Notes under the pieces: generated by a model
What the model was told of the DNA's origin: nothing
Seen by the model: only the letters and a program-made list of their open reading frames with translations
Databases searched by the model: none
Translations under genes and position numbers: made by a program
In this document: piece after piece, positions 11,497-22,700 of the stretch
Numbering within the stretch: the first letter of the stretch is position 1
How the letters are laid out: each line of letters begins with the position of its first letter
From: Pieris napi
Taxonomy: Eukaryota; Arthropoda; Insecta; Lepidoptera; Pieridae
Reading direction: 5' to 3'
Length of the DNA: 64,000 bases
Assembly: GCF_905475465.1 (NCBI RefSeq)
Contig: NC_062253.1
Span: 9,362,001-9,426,000, forward strand

Positions 11497-12963
11497 ATGA
11501 CCACAACAAATGGAAATAGTGACACGGTACCAATAAAAGGCGTTCCATGTAATAACAGAATTGAAGCTCTCACTAAACATTTTTACGATGAATTTGGATG
11601 CAAACCTACATATTTTGTTCGAATACCAGGCCGAGTTAATATTATTGGTGAACATATTGATTACTGCGGCTATCCAGTGTTGCCCATGGCATTGGAACAA
11701 GATATTTTAGTTGCTGCCGATCTTACAAAAGATTCAAAACTGTATCTACGAAACATAAATAGTAAATATGAAAAGTTTGACCTAAAAATTAACATGTTTG
11801 AAGACATCGATATTAAACCGGATTCTAATGGAAAACCATTTTGGTATAATTATGTCCTTTGTGGTATAAAGGGAGGTTTGGAGTTCATAAATAATGAAAT
11901 GATTCACGGAATACGTTTATTTGTTGACGGAATAATTCCTCCAGCTTCAGGATTGTCCAGCTCTTCGGCTTTAGTCAGTGCAGCGTGTTTAGCGTTTTTG
12001 TACGCGCAAGGAGCAAGTTTAAATAAAATAGAAATAGCAACTCTATGCGCAAAGAGTGAACGATATATTGGAACGCAAGGAGGTGGTATGGACCAAGCTA
12101 TAGCATTTCTAGCAGAAAAATATAGTGCTCAGTACATTACATGGCAGCCTTTGAAAGCTACACCTGTAGCTTTACCAGAAGAAGCATCCTTTGTCGTTGC
12201 ACATAGCTTAGCTGAAGCCAACAAAGCAGCCACTAATGACTATAATCGGAGAGTTATAGAGTGTAGATTAGCTGCTCGAATCCTTTTAACTTCCTCTGAC
12301 GTCACTGCAAATCAAAAGGTCATAACGCTATGTCAAGCGCAGAACATTTTGGGCAAAACATTAACTGAAATGGTAGATTTAGTGCACGACTTTTTACCCA
12401 AAGAAATGTACACTAAGACTGAAGTGTGTAGTATATTAGATATTGATGAAAATACAATGAATAATTTATATTTAACACCGAATACGAGCCATTTAAACGA
12501 ATTTAAATTGAAACAAAGAGCACTTCACGTCTTCGAAGAAGCCTTGAGAGTTGAAGATTTTCGCAAGACGTGTACGCAAACCACTGTTAATGGAAAAACT
12601 GCTCATACTAATGGATCAAATGGCGTAACTAAAGATGCCACTGAGACTACTATAGTCAAGCTCGGTAAGCTAATGTGCAGTAGTCATGATAGCCTGAAAA
12701 ATCTTTACGAATGCTCACATGAAAATTTAGATCGACTCGTAGACATATCGCGTAAAATGAATGTACATTGTAGATTAACAGGAGCGGGGTGGGGAGGCTG
12801 TGTTGTCGCTTTATGTCCCAATGACAAAGTTAATGAATACATTGAAATGCTAAAAGATGAGTTTTACGTAAAACATTGCGATATCGAAAAAAGCAAAGCC
12901 AATGCCTACGTTTTCGCAACAACGCCAAATTACGGGGCTATCATTTACGATAATAGATATTAA
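11497..12963 (+). CDS. Galk2: N-acetylgalactosamine kinase (GALK2-type, GHMP family)
   Basis: Predicted cytosolic kinase that phosphorylates GalNAc (and galactose weakly) at C1 using ATP, salvaging amino sugar for UDP-GalNAc. It is one uninterrupted 488-residue ORF. The galactokinase signature (GRVNIIGEHIDY) lies at about residues 46-57. The GHMP ATP-binding glycine/serine loop (PPASGLSSSSAL) is at about 148-159, and the third motif (LTGAGWGGCVVAL) at about 427-439. The block GGGMDQ, followed by an NKAATNDYNRRV-type segment, matches GALK2 rather than GALK1, which has CGIMDQ there. A Thr/Asn/Gly-rich insert near residues 362-386 accounts for some extra length over the ~458 residues of vertebrate GALK2. 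The start is the first ATG of the frame. The lack of introns is notable and may reflect an ancient retrocopy or intron loss; the frame is intact. Confidence 0.93.
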   Translation: MTTTNGNSDTVPIKGVPCNNRIEALTKHFYDEFGCKPTYFVRIPGRVNIIGEHIDYCGYPVLPMALEQDILVAADLTKDSKLYLRNINSKYEKFDLKINMFEDIDIKPDSNGKPFWYNYVLCGIKGGLEFINNEMIHGIRLFVDGIIPPASGLSSSSALVSAACLAFLYAQGASLNKIEIATLCAKSERYIGTQGGGMDQAIAFLAEKYSAQYITWQPLKATPVALPEEASFVVAHSLAEANKAATNDYNRRVIECRLAARILLTSSDVTANQKVITLCQAQNILGKTLTEMVDLVHDFLPKEMYTKTEVCSILDIDENTMNNLYLTPNTSHLNEFKLKQRALHVFEEALRVEDFRKTCTQTTVNGKTAHTNGSNGVTKDATETTIVKLGKLMCSSHDSLKNLYECSHENLDRLVDISRKMNVHCRLTGAGWGGCVVALCPNDKVNEYIEMLKDEFYVKHCDIEKSKANAYVFATTPNYGAIIYDNRY

Positions 12964-13756
12964 GTAATTTTTATTTTATTCATGTACTTGTTATAATTAA
13001 GTGCCGTTATTGGCGTGGTTATATTTATTGTTTATATATTTTATAACGCTGGCATAGGTACTGCCGATACTGTAGTCATGAATTTGCATTTGAATTAAAT
13101 TCTAATATATAACTATTGTGGTTTAATTTGAAATGAAGCGCTCTGTAACTTCCAATAGCGACCCCGATTACAATAATATCCATTATCCACTCATTACTTC
13201 TCTACTTATACTCAAGAATAGTAGTAACCTACTACATATTATAGTATTGAATTTTATATAACAATTATTATTATTTTCCCAATTTAATTAAAATATACTT
13301 TATGATTTATAAACAAAATAAAAAAGTACTTAACACATATTATAATCAATTACTTACACTTATATTTTGATTCATTACTTTATTTCGATTTATTCATCCG
13401 GGTCGATACTCGATAGATGTCAAACCATAAATATGTCAACTGTCAGATAGCAAGAAAAAACATTAGTACGAGAAAGTAGAAAAACAGAACTATAGCAAGA
13501 AGTAAAAATAAAATATCCCTCTTTCAACCTTTACTTTTATTTCTTGCCGTTTTTAAACGTTTTTTAATTTACCTAATGCACCCACATTAGGCAAACTTTT
13601 ATATTATACATATAATTGCATCTAACCTGTGTACATTTGGATAGGTATTAAAAGGTTTAATTGCCAACTCAGTAAGTACTATTTTATTCCCATATTTATG
13701 ACATACCATAATGAGTTTAAATTACTTAAAGCAGATTTTTTATTTATTAGTTTGCT
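12964..13756. other. Spacer between the GALK2-like gene and eIF2B-delta
   Basis: AT-rich spacer with the 3' UTR of the kinase gene and the promoter/5' UTR of the eIF2B gene. A short upstream ATG at 13711 is discussed as a possible uORF. No other feature was recognised. Confidence 0.5.
13094..13099 (+). terminator. Variant polyadenylation signal ATTAAA of the GALK2-like gene
   Basis: This is the first plausible signal after the stop codon, about 130 bases downstream. It is the common ATTAAA variant; usage is inferred. Confidence 0.35.
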
Positions 13757-16700
13757 ATGGATACAATGGAGGTAAGTTTATCCGTAGCTTTTGTCCATTT
13801 AAGGTTACAAATATTGCATCATTATTTTCATAACTTACCTGTTGAATAGGTCCTATCAGGTCGCAGGTCTCAACAATATTTGACTTAAAAAAAAAGACTT
13901 CGAAAATATAAGGAAATTTGTTTTAGGATAATTAAGGACAAACAACCATATTTGCTTTTATTTTTTACAGGTTCATTCAGACAGACTGACAACGTCTCAA
14001 AGAAGAAGGTTACGTCGCAAAACATTAAAAAACATAAAAAATCCAACTAAAACAGAACAATATATTGAGAAGGCAAATTTACCAGAGATTGAACAGGGGT
14101 GTACTATTAATAAATCATCCTTAAATTTAAACAATTTATCACTTAAAGGTGACACTTTATTCGAAAAGCTAAATAACTGTGTGCAATCCTGTAAAGAGGA
14201 TAGAAATAACATAAAAATGGATACTAAATCTGATGTTGACTCAATTCAAAAGGCTCGTGATGAGGTAAAAGCAGCAAGGGAAGCTAAAAAACTAGCTAAG
14301 CAAGCCAAAAAGAAAGGTCTATCTGATACTAAAACTACAGAAGTACATGTAGATAGCAAAGTATCAAATAAAACTATAGAAAATACTACTGAACATGAGA
14401 AAACAGTTGGAAAAAGTAGCATTGATGAAGTTGACCGTGCTGAAATAGGGAGTATGCAAGACACCCTTCAATTGTTAAATTTATTAAAATCAAAGTTAAA
14501 GAGTGCCTCACCAAATGATCAAGACATAGGAAATGTACCTGTTGGTGAGAATTTGACAGTTAATGATGTTGTAAATACATTAAAGGATATTGTCAATGTC
14601 GCAAAGGATGTAGAGAATGTCACGGCCATCATCCAATCAATGAATGTTCAAAAGGTAATACTCAATTAAAGAAATAGAATTTGTTAATACTTTATTTACA
14701 TATTAATAAAGTGATAAAATTTGTTCAGTATCCGAGCACTTTTCTCAAAATTTTAATTATTATAACAGATTATCTCATTTCTATGCTATATATAGTAAAC
14801 ATACATTCTATATATCTTCTAGTTTCTTTATTTATAAGACAAGTATTGCCACTTAACAAAATATTATTGTTTTTCTATAATTTTGACTACAGTCTGGAAA
14901 TGAGAAAGTTGAAAGTAACATTAACACACCAGTACTAAAAGAAAAGAAACCTCAAATAGAAGAAAAACCTGATATCAAAGGAAAGGATGACAAAAAAGGT
15001 GAAGGAGAGGGCAAAAGTAAGGCTGAATTAAAGGCAGAGAGGAGAGCCAAACAAGAGGCCCAGAGGGCGGCCAAATTAGCACAAACACAGGAAAAAGAAC
15101 AGAAACCAATTAATAAACCTAAAGCAGAACCAGAGAAACCTAAAGAGGTTGATATTAAAAAGGTAATTTATAGAAGTTAAGTAACGAACTTTCCTTCTTG
15201 AATAAATTTTGTGGGAATATTTTTATAGAACAATTTATGTATGTATAACAAAATTAAAACTTTTTGAGATCATACTAAAAACTGATCTGTTTTAGTGAAA
15301 TTAAATTAAATTGTAAAAATATTTGTTTACAACTTTCAATTATTATTTCGAAGTGGTAATATTATTTTTGGAACCCATATGTGAAAATGGACTTATGACT
15401 TAAAGATTTGTGAAATTAGACGTATTACTAAAGAAAAAATTAATGTTATTGCTTGGTTTAAAGTACTCACCTATCTCTTTTCATCACAGTGGAAACACAA
15501 TTTGATGGGAGACAAAAAGTTAAAACACTGACTGTGTTTATAAATAAATCGTTTAAAAACATTATTTTAAATATATAAATATCTATTAATATCTATTTTT
15601 TTTTTAAAATAGATAAAAATTTATGATTTGAAAAATTTATTTTAAGTTTAATTTACATATAAATTTTAGTGTTAATTTTATTAAATTTAAATAATTTCAT
15701 AGTAATTAAAATTAAAAATTTAAGAAATTAAGATTTAGTAATATTTATATTTAAATAACAAATTTTGTGCCAGCAGTTGCGGTTATACAAAAATTTAAAT
15801 AAATTTTATTAGTAAAAAATAAAAATAAATAATAATAAATTAAATTAAAAAAAAAATTATTAAGTGAAATTTTAATTTTAATTAAATGTAAATTAAAATT
15901 ATGAATTTAAAAATTTTATAAAAAACTAGGATTAGATACCCTATTATAAAAAATTAAAATAAATTACTAAAATAGTATATAATTATTTATTGAAACTTAA
16001 ATAATTTGGCGGTATTTTAGTTCATTTAGAGGAATCTGTCTAGTAATTGATAATCCACGAATAATCATATTTAATTTATTATTATTAATTTACAGGAAAA
16101 GTCACCGAAACCAAAAACATTGGAGAAGCCGAAAAAGTCTCAAACAACACAGAAATGCAACTGGTTTCAACATCTTCACACTGTACATGACAAGGAGGCT
16201 CTCAAACAAGTTGCTATCAATTCTAAGTATGTATTATGAGTTTTGCCATGTATATCATTTATAATAAAAATAGGGGTTGATCGTAGAGGGATGAAAATTA
16301 GGGGTTGTATGTATTTTTTTGCTGTATCATAAAAAAATAAAACAATAAAAATTTATCAAAATATAAATAAAAAAATTAGGGGTGGACATTAACATTTAGA
16401 GAGATGAAAATAGATGTCCGATTCTCAGACATGCCCAATATGCACACAAAATTTCATGAGAATCGGTGGAGCCGTTTCGGAGGAGTTTAACCACAAACAC
16501 CGCGACACGAGAATTTTATATATTAGATATCGCAGCTTAATAAGCCGTTCAATTAACAGCCTAGCCTTTTAACTAGCGGCCCCAACCGCTCCATGACCTG
16601 GTGTTAGTCGCAAGGGATAAAACATAACTTGACCATTTTCGATATTTAGAAGAACCCTACTTTGGCGAATCTTAAAAAAAAAGAAAGGGTGCGTGTACTT

Positions 16701-19700
16701 ATGTATGCGCGTAAGAAGTTATACTTCTTTGGCATTATTAATAATAGTTTTTGATTGCATGCAAATAATTAATTACAATTAAATAATCAAAGACTGAAAA
16801 AGGAGTCATTATAGGCAATAAAGTTCAGTTTACATTTGAAAAATTAAATAAATAAATATTATTATTCTCTTACATTAAGTGAAACATAAATTCTATTATT
16901 ATGCGAATGTTGTTTTTAAATTATGTCCAATGCCGTAGCATCTTCCGTGGGCAACTTCATTCTGTTAATTATGTGTCACGGTGCGCGCGCATCTTAAAAT
17001 TTCTTTTATAAATGTTTTTTTTTTAATTATTATTTTATAAATTAATATGTTATTATTAATTATTATGTTATATTTTTTAGTTTACACCCGGCAGTGATAA
17101 AATTGGGGGTTCAGCTCGCATCGCGTGTTGTGACCGGATCCAATGCAAGGTGTATAGCACTGTTGGACGCACTTAAAAAGGTAGGTTTTAGTTTAAATTT
17201 TTAGTTTCAAGTTAATAAAAAAAAACATGTAATATTATGACAAGTTATTTTTGTATTTCACTAGATTGAATCAATTCAATGTATGTCGATTTTATTTACT
17301 AGTATCTGCCGTTTAGTTACTAACTTCGTTTCTTCTTAATATATTTTTTTACTTAGCCATTTTTCCAATTCTTCTCTCCATAAATACCTTCCTCAGAGTT
17401 CAAAGAATAAATTAAAAAAATATTACTCAAATGTAATATGTGCTTAGCAAATTTATTCTAATAGAAACCACTGAAATTGTATTGAATTATATAATAAGAT
17501 TTTTCTTTATGGCTTTGGCACGGTTTGTGCAGTAGCCAGCGTCAAGTATAAGATTTTTATAATTCGCACTTGTAATTTTGCCATCCTCGGCCTAGAACGT
17601 ATTGCTACGTTCTAAACCTTCACAGTCTCCTTTCTTAGGCAGCATACTCACTGCTTGCCTTAGAAATTCAACCGTGCCCTCCATGTACGGTTTAGGCACT
17701 CGCCGGGTACCGCACAACCCTCCCAAAGGCCGAGAACAAATTTAAATTAAATTAAAACTTGCCCTCGAACCGGGAATCGAACCCGGTACCCCTCACCTAG
17801 CTGCCACTTAATAAGACCGCTAGGCTATGAGGCCCCAGGATAAGATTTAAAAACGAGATTTATGACTCCCGATTGGTCAAAATACAAAGCATTTTTGACG
17901 TATGGGTGTCAGAAATTCTAAATTACAGCCATAGAGTGTGATAAATACTAGAGTCTGTACTGTAAAAGAATCGTGACAGTTATTGTTATATTCTACGCGT
18001 CATTTAATGAATTCACAATAAATGTAAATTTTAGGGGCCCCTAGCGGTCTTATTAAGTGGCAGCTAGGTGAGGGGTACCGGGTTCGATTCCCGGTTCGAG
18101 GGCAAGTTTTAATTTAATTTAAATTTATTCTCGGTTTGGGAGGGTTGTGCGGTACCGGGCGAGTGCCTAAAACCGTACATGGAGGACATGGTCGAATTTC
18201 TAAGACAAAAAGCACAAATTATAAAAAATCTTATACTTGACGCTGGCTAATGCACAAACCGTGCCAGAGCCATTTAAAAAAAAAATGTAAATTTTTCATA
18301 TCCAGTAATAAGATGATTGTGACTGTCACACTATATTGACGTAATAATATTGTAATAAATAGTGTGTTGTCTATTAATTTAAATTTTCCTATAAACAGAT
18401 GGTCCGTGACTACATCCTTCCAGCCAAGACAGAGTTCGCTCGAGGCTTAGAAGCTCAATTAGCAGCGAGTTTAGCATTTCTATGGAAGATGAGAGCTCCT
18501 TCAGCCTCTCAAGTTAACGCTATCAAGCACTTTAGACACCAACTCACCCAATTACCGAACAATGTTGATGAGTTTGATGTAAGTATATAATGTATATTAT
18601 ATTTATTTAATTTCAATTGAATTGTAAAAATAGAATATCTTGAATAATTAGAAAGGCAATGTTCGGTGGAGCTTACAGACTCCACTGTAAGGAAAAATAA
18701 AGTGTGGCAACATTATAAATAATATGCAATAAGTTAAACATATATATACAGGGTGGTCAAAAAGTCGTGGATCAAACGCAAATAGGGGATAGATGAGGTG
18801 ATCAGCTGCAAAAAATTGTTCTACGGGAGGTCTCTAAGCTCAACCCCTGCAGAGTTATAATTTATTTTGCGTTTTTATATGAAAATTGACTTTTTTTACT
18901 AATTCTTATTAAAACTAGAAAATATCTACATCCTGTATCTTTTTCATAATATCCACTAGATTGGTACTGATGAGTCCTTGCGTTAGACTTACCATTAATA
19001 GTTGTTTATTGAGTGTATTGAATTAAGTTATACGATATAAAAAAAATCTCAAATCATAACTTTTTGTTTACTTCGGACCCCACTGTGAAAAAGAAATACT
19101 CTAACGAAAAGCGACCCTGTATAGCTTTGGCGCATTTAATAGGGATTCTGAAAAGGTATTATTATGAGGTGCTCTAATATCGCACTTAATACACAAAATG
19201 TTGGTTATAACGTTGCGGTCTGAAAATATAAATTTTATTTTAGGCAAAGAAGAAACTCCAAGAGGAAATAGACAGATATATCCGTGAACAAATCGATATG
19301 GCGGGTGAAGCTATTAGTATCGCTGTGAGGAATAAAATATCGAACGGTGATAATATCCTCACTTATGGGTGGTAAGTTAATTGTGCGATATTTTTATGAC
19401 TTTAACTTAAAATGCGAGTGTGGATTGTTATTATTTTTTTTTAAATAAATAAAAACAGTATTCTGAATGGGTTTGACAAAAGGTTCTTCATACAAATACA
19501 ATTGAGTACAAATAAACTACAGTAGAACTCCAATTATTCGAACTCCGACTATCCGAATCGCCGATTATCCGAAGTGCGCTATTATTAGCAAAACAGCTTA
19601 CATTGACGGAGATGTTTAAAAAACAATGATTTTTATTTCTAAACTTGTACATAAGTACATTTTATTTATATTTAAAACATGTGAAAATTTCATGTTTCTT

Positions 19701-22700
19701 TCATTTAATTCAATAAAAAAATAGTGCAATATCAAAACGTAGCTTTTATTCTCTCCAATGGCAATTTTTTTTTTTAAATCCGACTATCCGAATGGGTCCC
19801 GGTCCCCATTAATTCGAATAATTGGAGTTCTACTGTATTTAATTCAATATATCAATTATTACTTTATTTATATTTTATCCATAGTAGTTATGTTACGCAT
19901 AATTCGTACACCCCATTGGTCTGAAGTTCGATTCCCAGCGAAGTATTCGACAACTACCTCTGTTCTCACCTCTGGGCGGGAGCTCCCCAGTACAAGCTCC
20001 TTCCACTTGACCGTATTCAACGAAGAGCGATTCGAATCGTCGACGACTAGTCACTTTCCGTGCGGCTTGATCTCTTGGCGTTGCGTATAGCTGTGGGGTC
20101 ACTCTGCATCTTCTACAGCATTTGCCATGGAGAGTGTTCAGAGAAGTTGTTCGGTCTAATACCTGCAGCTGAGTTTCATCATCGGACGTCAAGGCAAAAT
20201 ACAAAATACCATCCGTATCACCTCGACGTCGTTCCATAACTGAGCGTTTTTCAAAGCAGTTTTTGCCGCGCACCACCACTATGTGGAACCAGCTGCCCAT
20301 TGAAGTATTTCCTAACCAATTCGACTTAGGGTCCTTCAAGATAAGCGTACCAATTCTTGAAAAGCCGGCAACGCACTTGCCTTCTGGCAGTGTGAGTGTC
20401 CATGGGCGGCGGTATCACTTAACATCAGCTTCCTGCCCGTTTGCCTCCTATTACATAAAAATAAATTCTATAATAATATAAACGACAGTAATATGTGTGC
20501 TAGGCTGCACACTTATGTCGATTTAAAAAAAAAACAGTGGCGCTACAACCCTATACAGTATTGGCCACAGATTGCACTATTTGATCAATATGTATGAATA
20601 TGATGTAGACTATAGAGTATGTGATCGGCTTTCTGTGCTTGACACCTGTCGTAGATTTTTGGATTTTAAGACATGATTCCTCAGTGTTTGCCTTCATCGT
20701 AGCAAGTTTTAATCGCACATAGAGCACTCCAGTGGCGTAACAATAGGGTGGCAGGGCTGGCAAAATGCCACGGGCGGAATGTGACGTCTCCAATACGCAT
20801 TGGGCTAGCGTGGGGACTACAGACCATTCCCTCTCGCATAAGAGAGGAGGCCTATGACCATTAGTCGAACATATACCTACAGGCTACAACGTTTCGATTT
20901 TACACGCTTTATATTAGCTTCACCAGTATGTATGTATGTATGTAACCGACTCCTTCGGATTCGATTTTGACCCACTTTTAACGGACAGATTTAATTCAAA
21001 CTTTGCGCACCTGTCAAAGATCGATGACAATGCAATAATGCGAAAAAAAAATGAAAAAAATTTAACTAAAAAATAAATAATAGTTTAAAAAAACTATTAC
21101 TGCTCTGTTCGAGCAACCCACGCTTTTTCACAATAATACCAGTATTTTTTGTTCATTACCATTTTCAGCCTAAATTAGGAATTATTTTTCACTTTTTAGT
21201 TTGATGTGCTTTAAAAGCATGTTTTTTAGTTTTTTTAAACTATTATTTATTTACTGATAGGGCCCCATCAAAAGAATTTACCACGGGCCCCAGATAGTAT
21301 AGTTACGCCACTGGATAACTCCATTGTTGTACAGTGATTCAAACTCGGGCTTAGTGATTTAAGTCACTAGATATATTATATATTGTTTACATATTTTAGT
21401 TCATCGTTAATCGAACGAATCCTAAGAGAAAGTCACGAAGCGGGGGTGCAATATCGTGCGGTCATTGTTGGGAATAGAGTGAGTCATTCAGCGCGAGAAA
21501 TGCTTCGACGACTTGTATCTGCGGGTGTGGCCTGTACTTATGTCGATATCTCGGCGCTTAGCTATGTTATGAAGTCGGTATGTGGGATTTTTTAAGAAAT
21601 TATTTATTTATAAAAACACTCCTGCCCTAACAGGCGACCCTCAATTGACATGAGCACAATAAGTGAATAAAATTTACAGACGAAACAAAATTATATAAAA
21701 AAAAATTCAAGAAATTAACTACATAATTACTATTAGTCTAGTCGACAAGTTGAAAATGGAACAAAATAGAGATACTGCTCTTAAAATTATGTGCGATAGC
21801 TCATTGGATCCGGAATGACGTCTAGAAAAATGTGCTAAAAGCGTGTATTAGCACATAAAAAATTGCAAAAGTTATAGACCATTAAAGATGAAAAAAAAAT
21901 GGCATTTAGTTTTTTGCCAATATTTAATAAACTATTAATAATTATTTTAATAGTAATTCTGCTTTTCGTAACAACAACAACAAAAATGTAACATTTATTT
22001 TGTCATATTAATTTGAGTTATTTAAAATAATTGACCTGAATTTTTATTAATTTGATGTTTATGGCAATTCAAATGTCTTAATACATTCTTTTGGGGTCTG
22101 TGTTTATAAAATAGTACTAAATTTTCAAACGCAAACCATTGTTATTTTGTATAAAAATATATGATAAGAGCCCATTACTTGAGATATATTATATCTCATT
22201 AACTCTTCGAAGCAAACTAGGGCTTTAGTGACAAAGATAAGATACCAAATAATATGACAGGTCGGTCTATGATTGATAATGAACCAATTACTTAAAATTT
22301 CAGATTAACAAAGTCCTTTTAGGAGCTAACGCATTGCTGGTAAACGGTTCAGTCCTTGGTGCAGTGGGCACGCTTCAGGTGGCTTTAGTTGCGCGTGCGC
22401 ACAACGTACCCGTTTTGGTGGCATGTGAGACGCACAAATTCTCAGATCGCGTGCAAACTGACGCATTTGTCGATAATGAAATTGGTATGTTGACATATTT
22501 ATTATTTTTACATACTTATATATAAATTAGACTTGCAACTAATAGTATATTCGGCAGTATACCGAATATTCGGCGAGGCCTCTGACCGAATATTAGGCAA
22601 AAGTATTCGGCTGGATTTTAGCGCCAAAAACTTGCACTTGTAAAAATGCAGAAAAGTTAGTCTTTCTGCACTATAACTTTCCCCTTCTAAATTTTGATTA

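Noticed and set aside
16684..16735. loxP-like recombination site
   Set aside because: The GAAGTTATACTTC palindrome only superficially recalls a recombinase site; it is part of a dispersed repeat, and no recombinase gene is present.
19893..20339. 148-codon minus-strand frame
   Set aside because: Antisense shadow of the decayed LINE reverse-transcriptase tail that reads on the plus strand.
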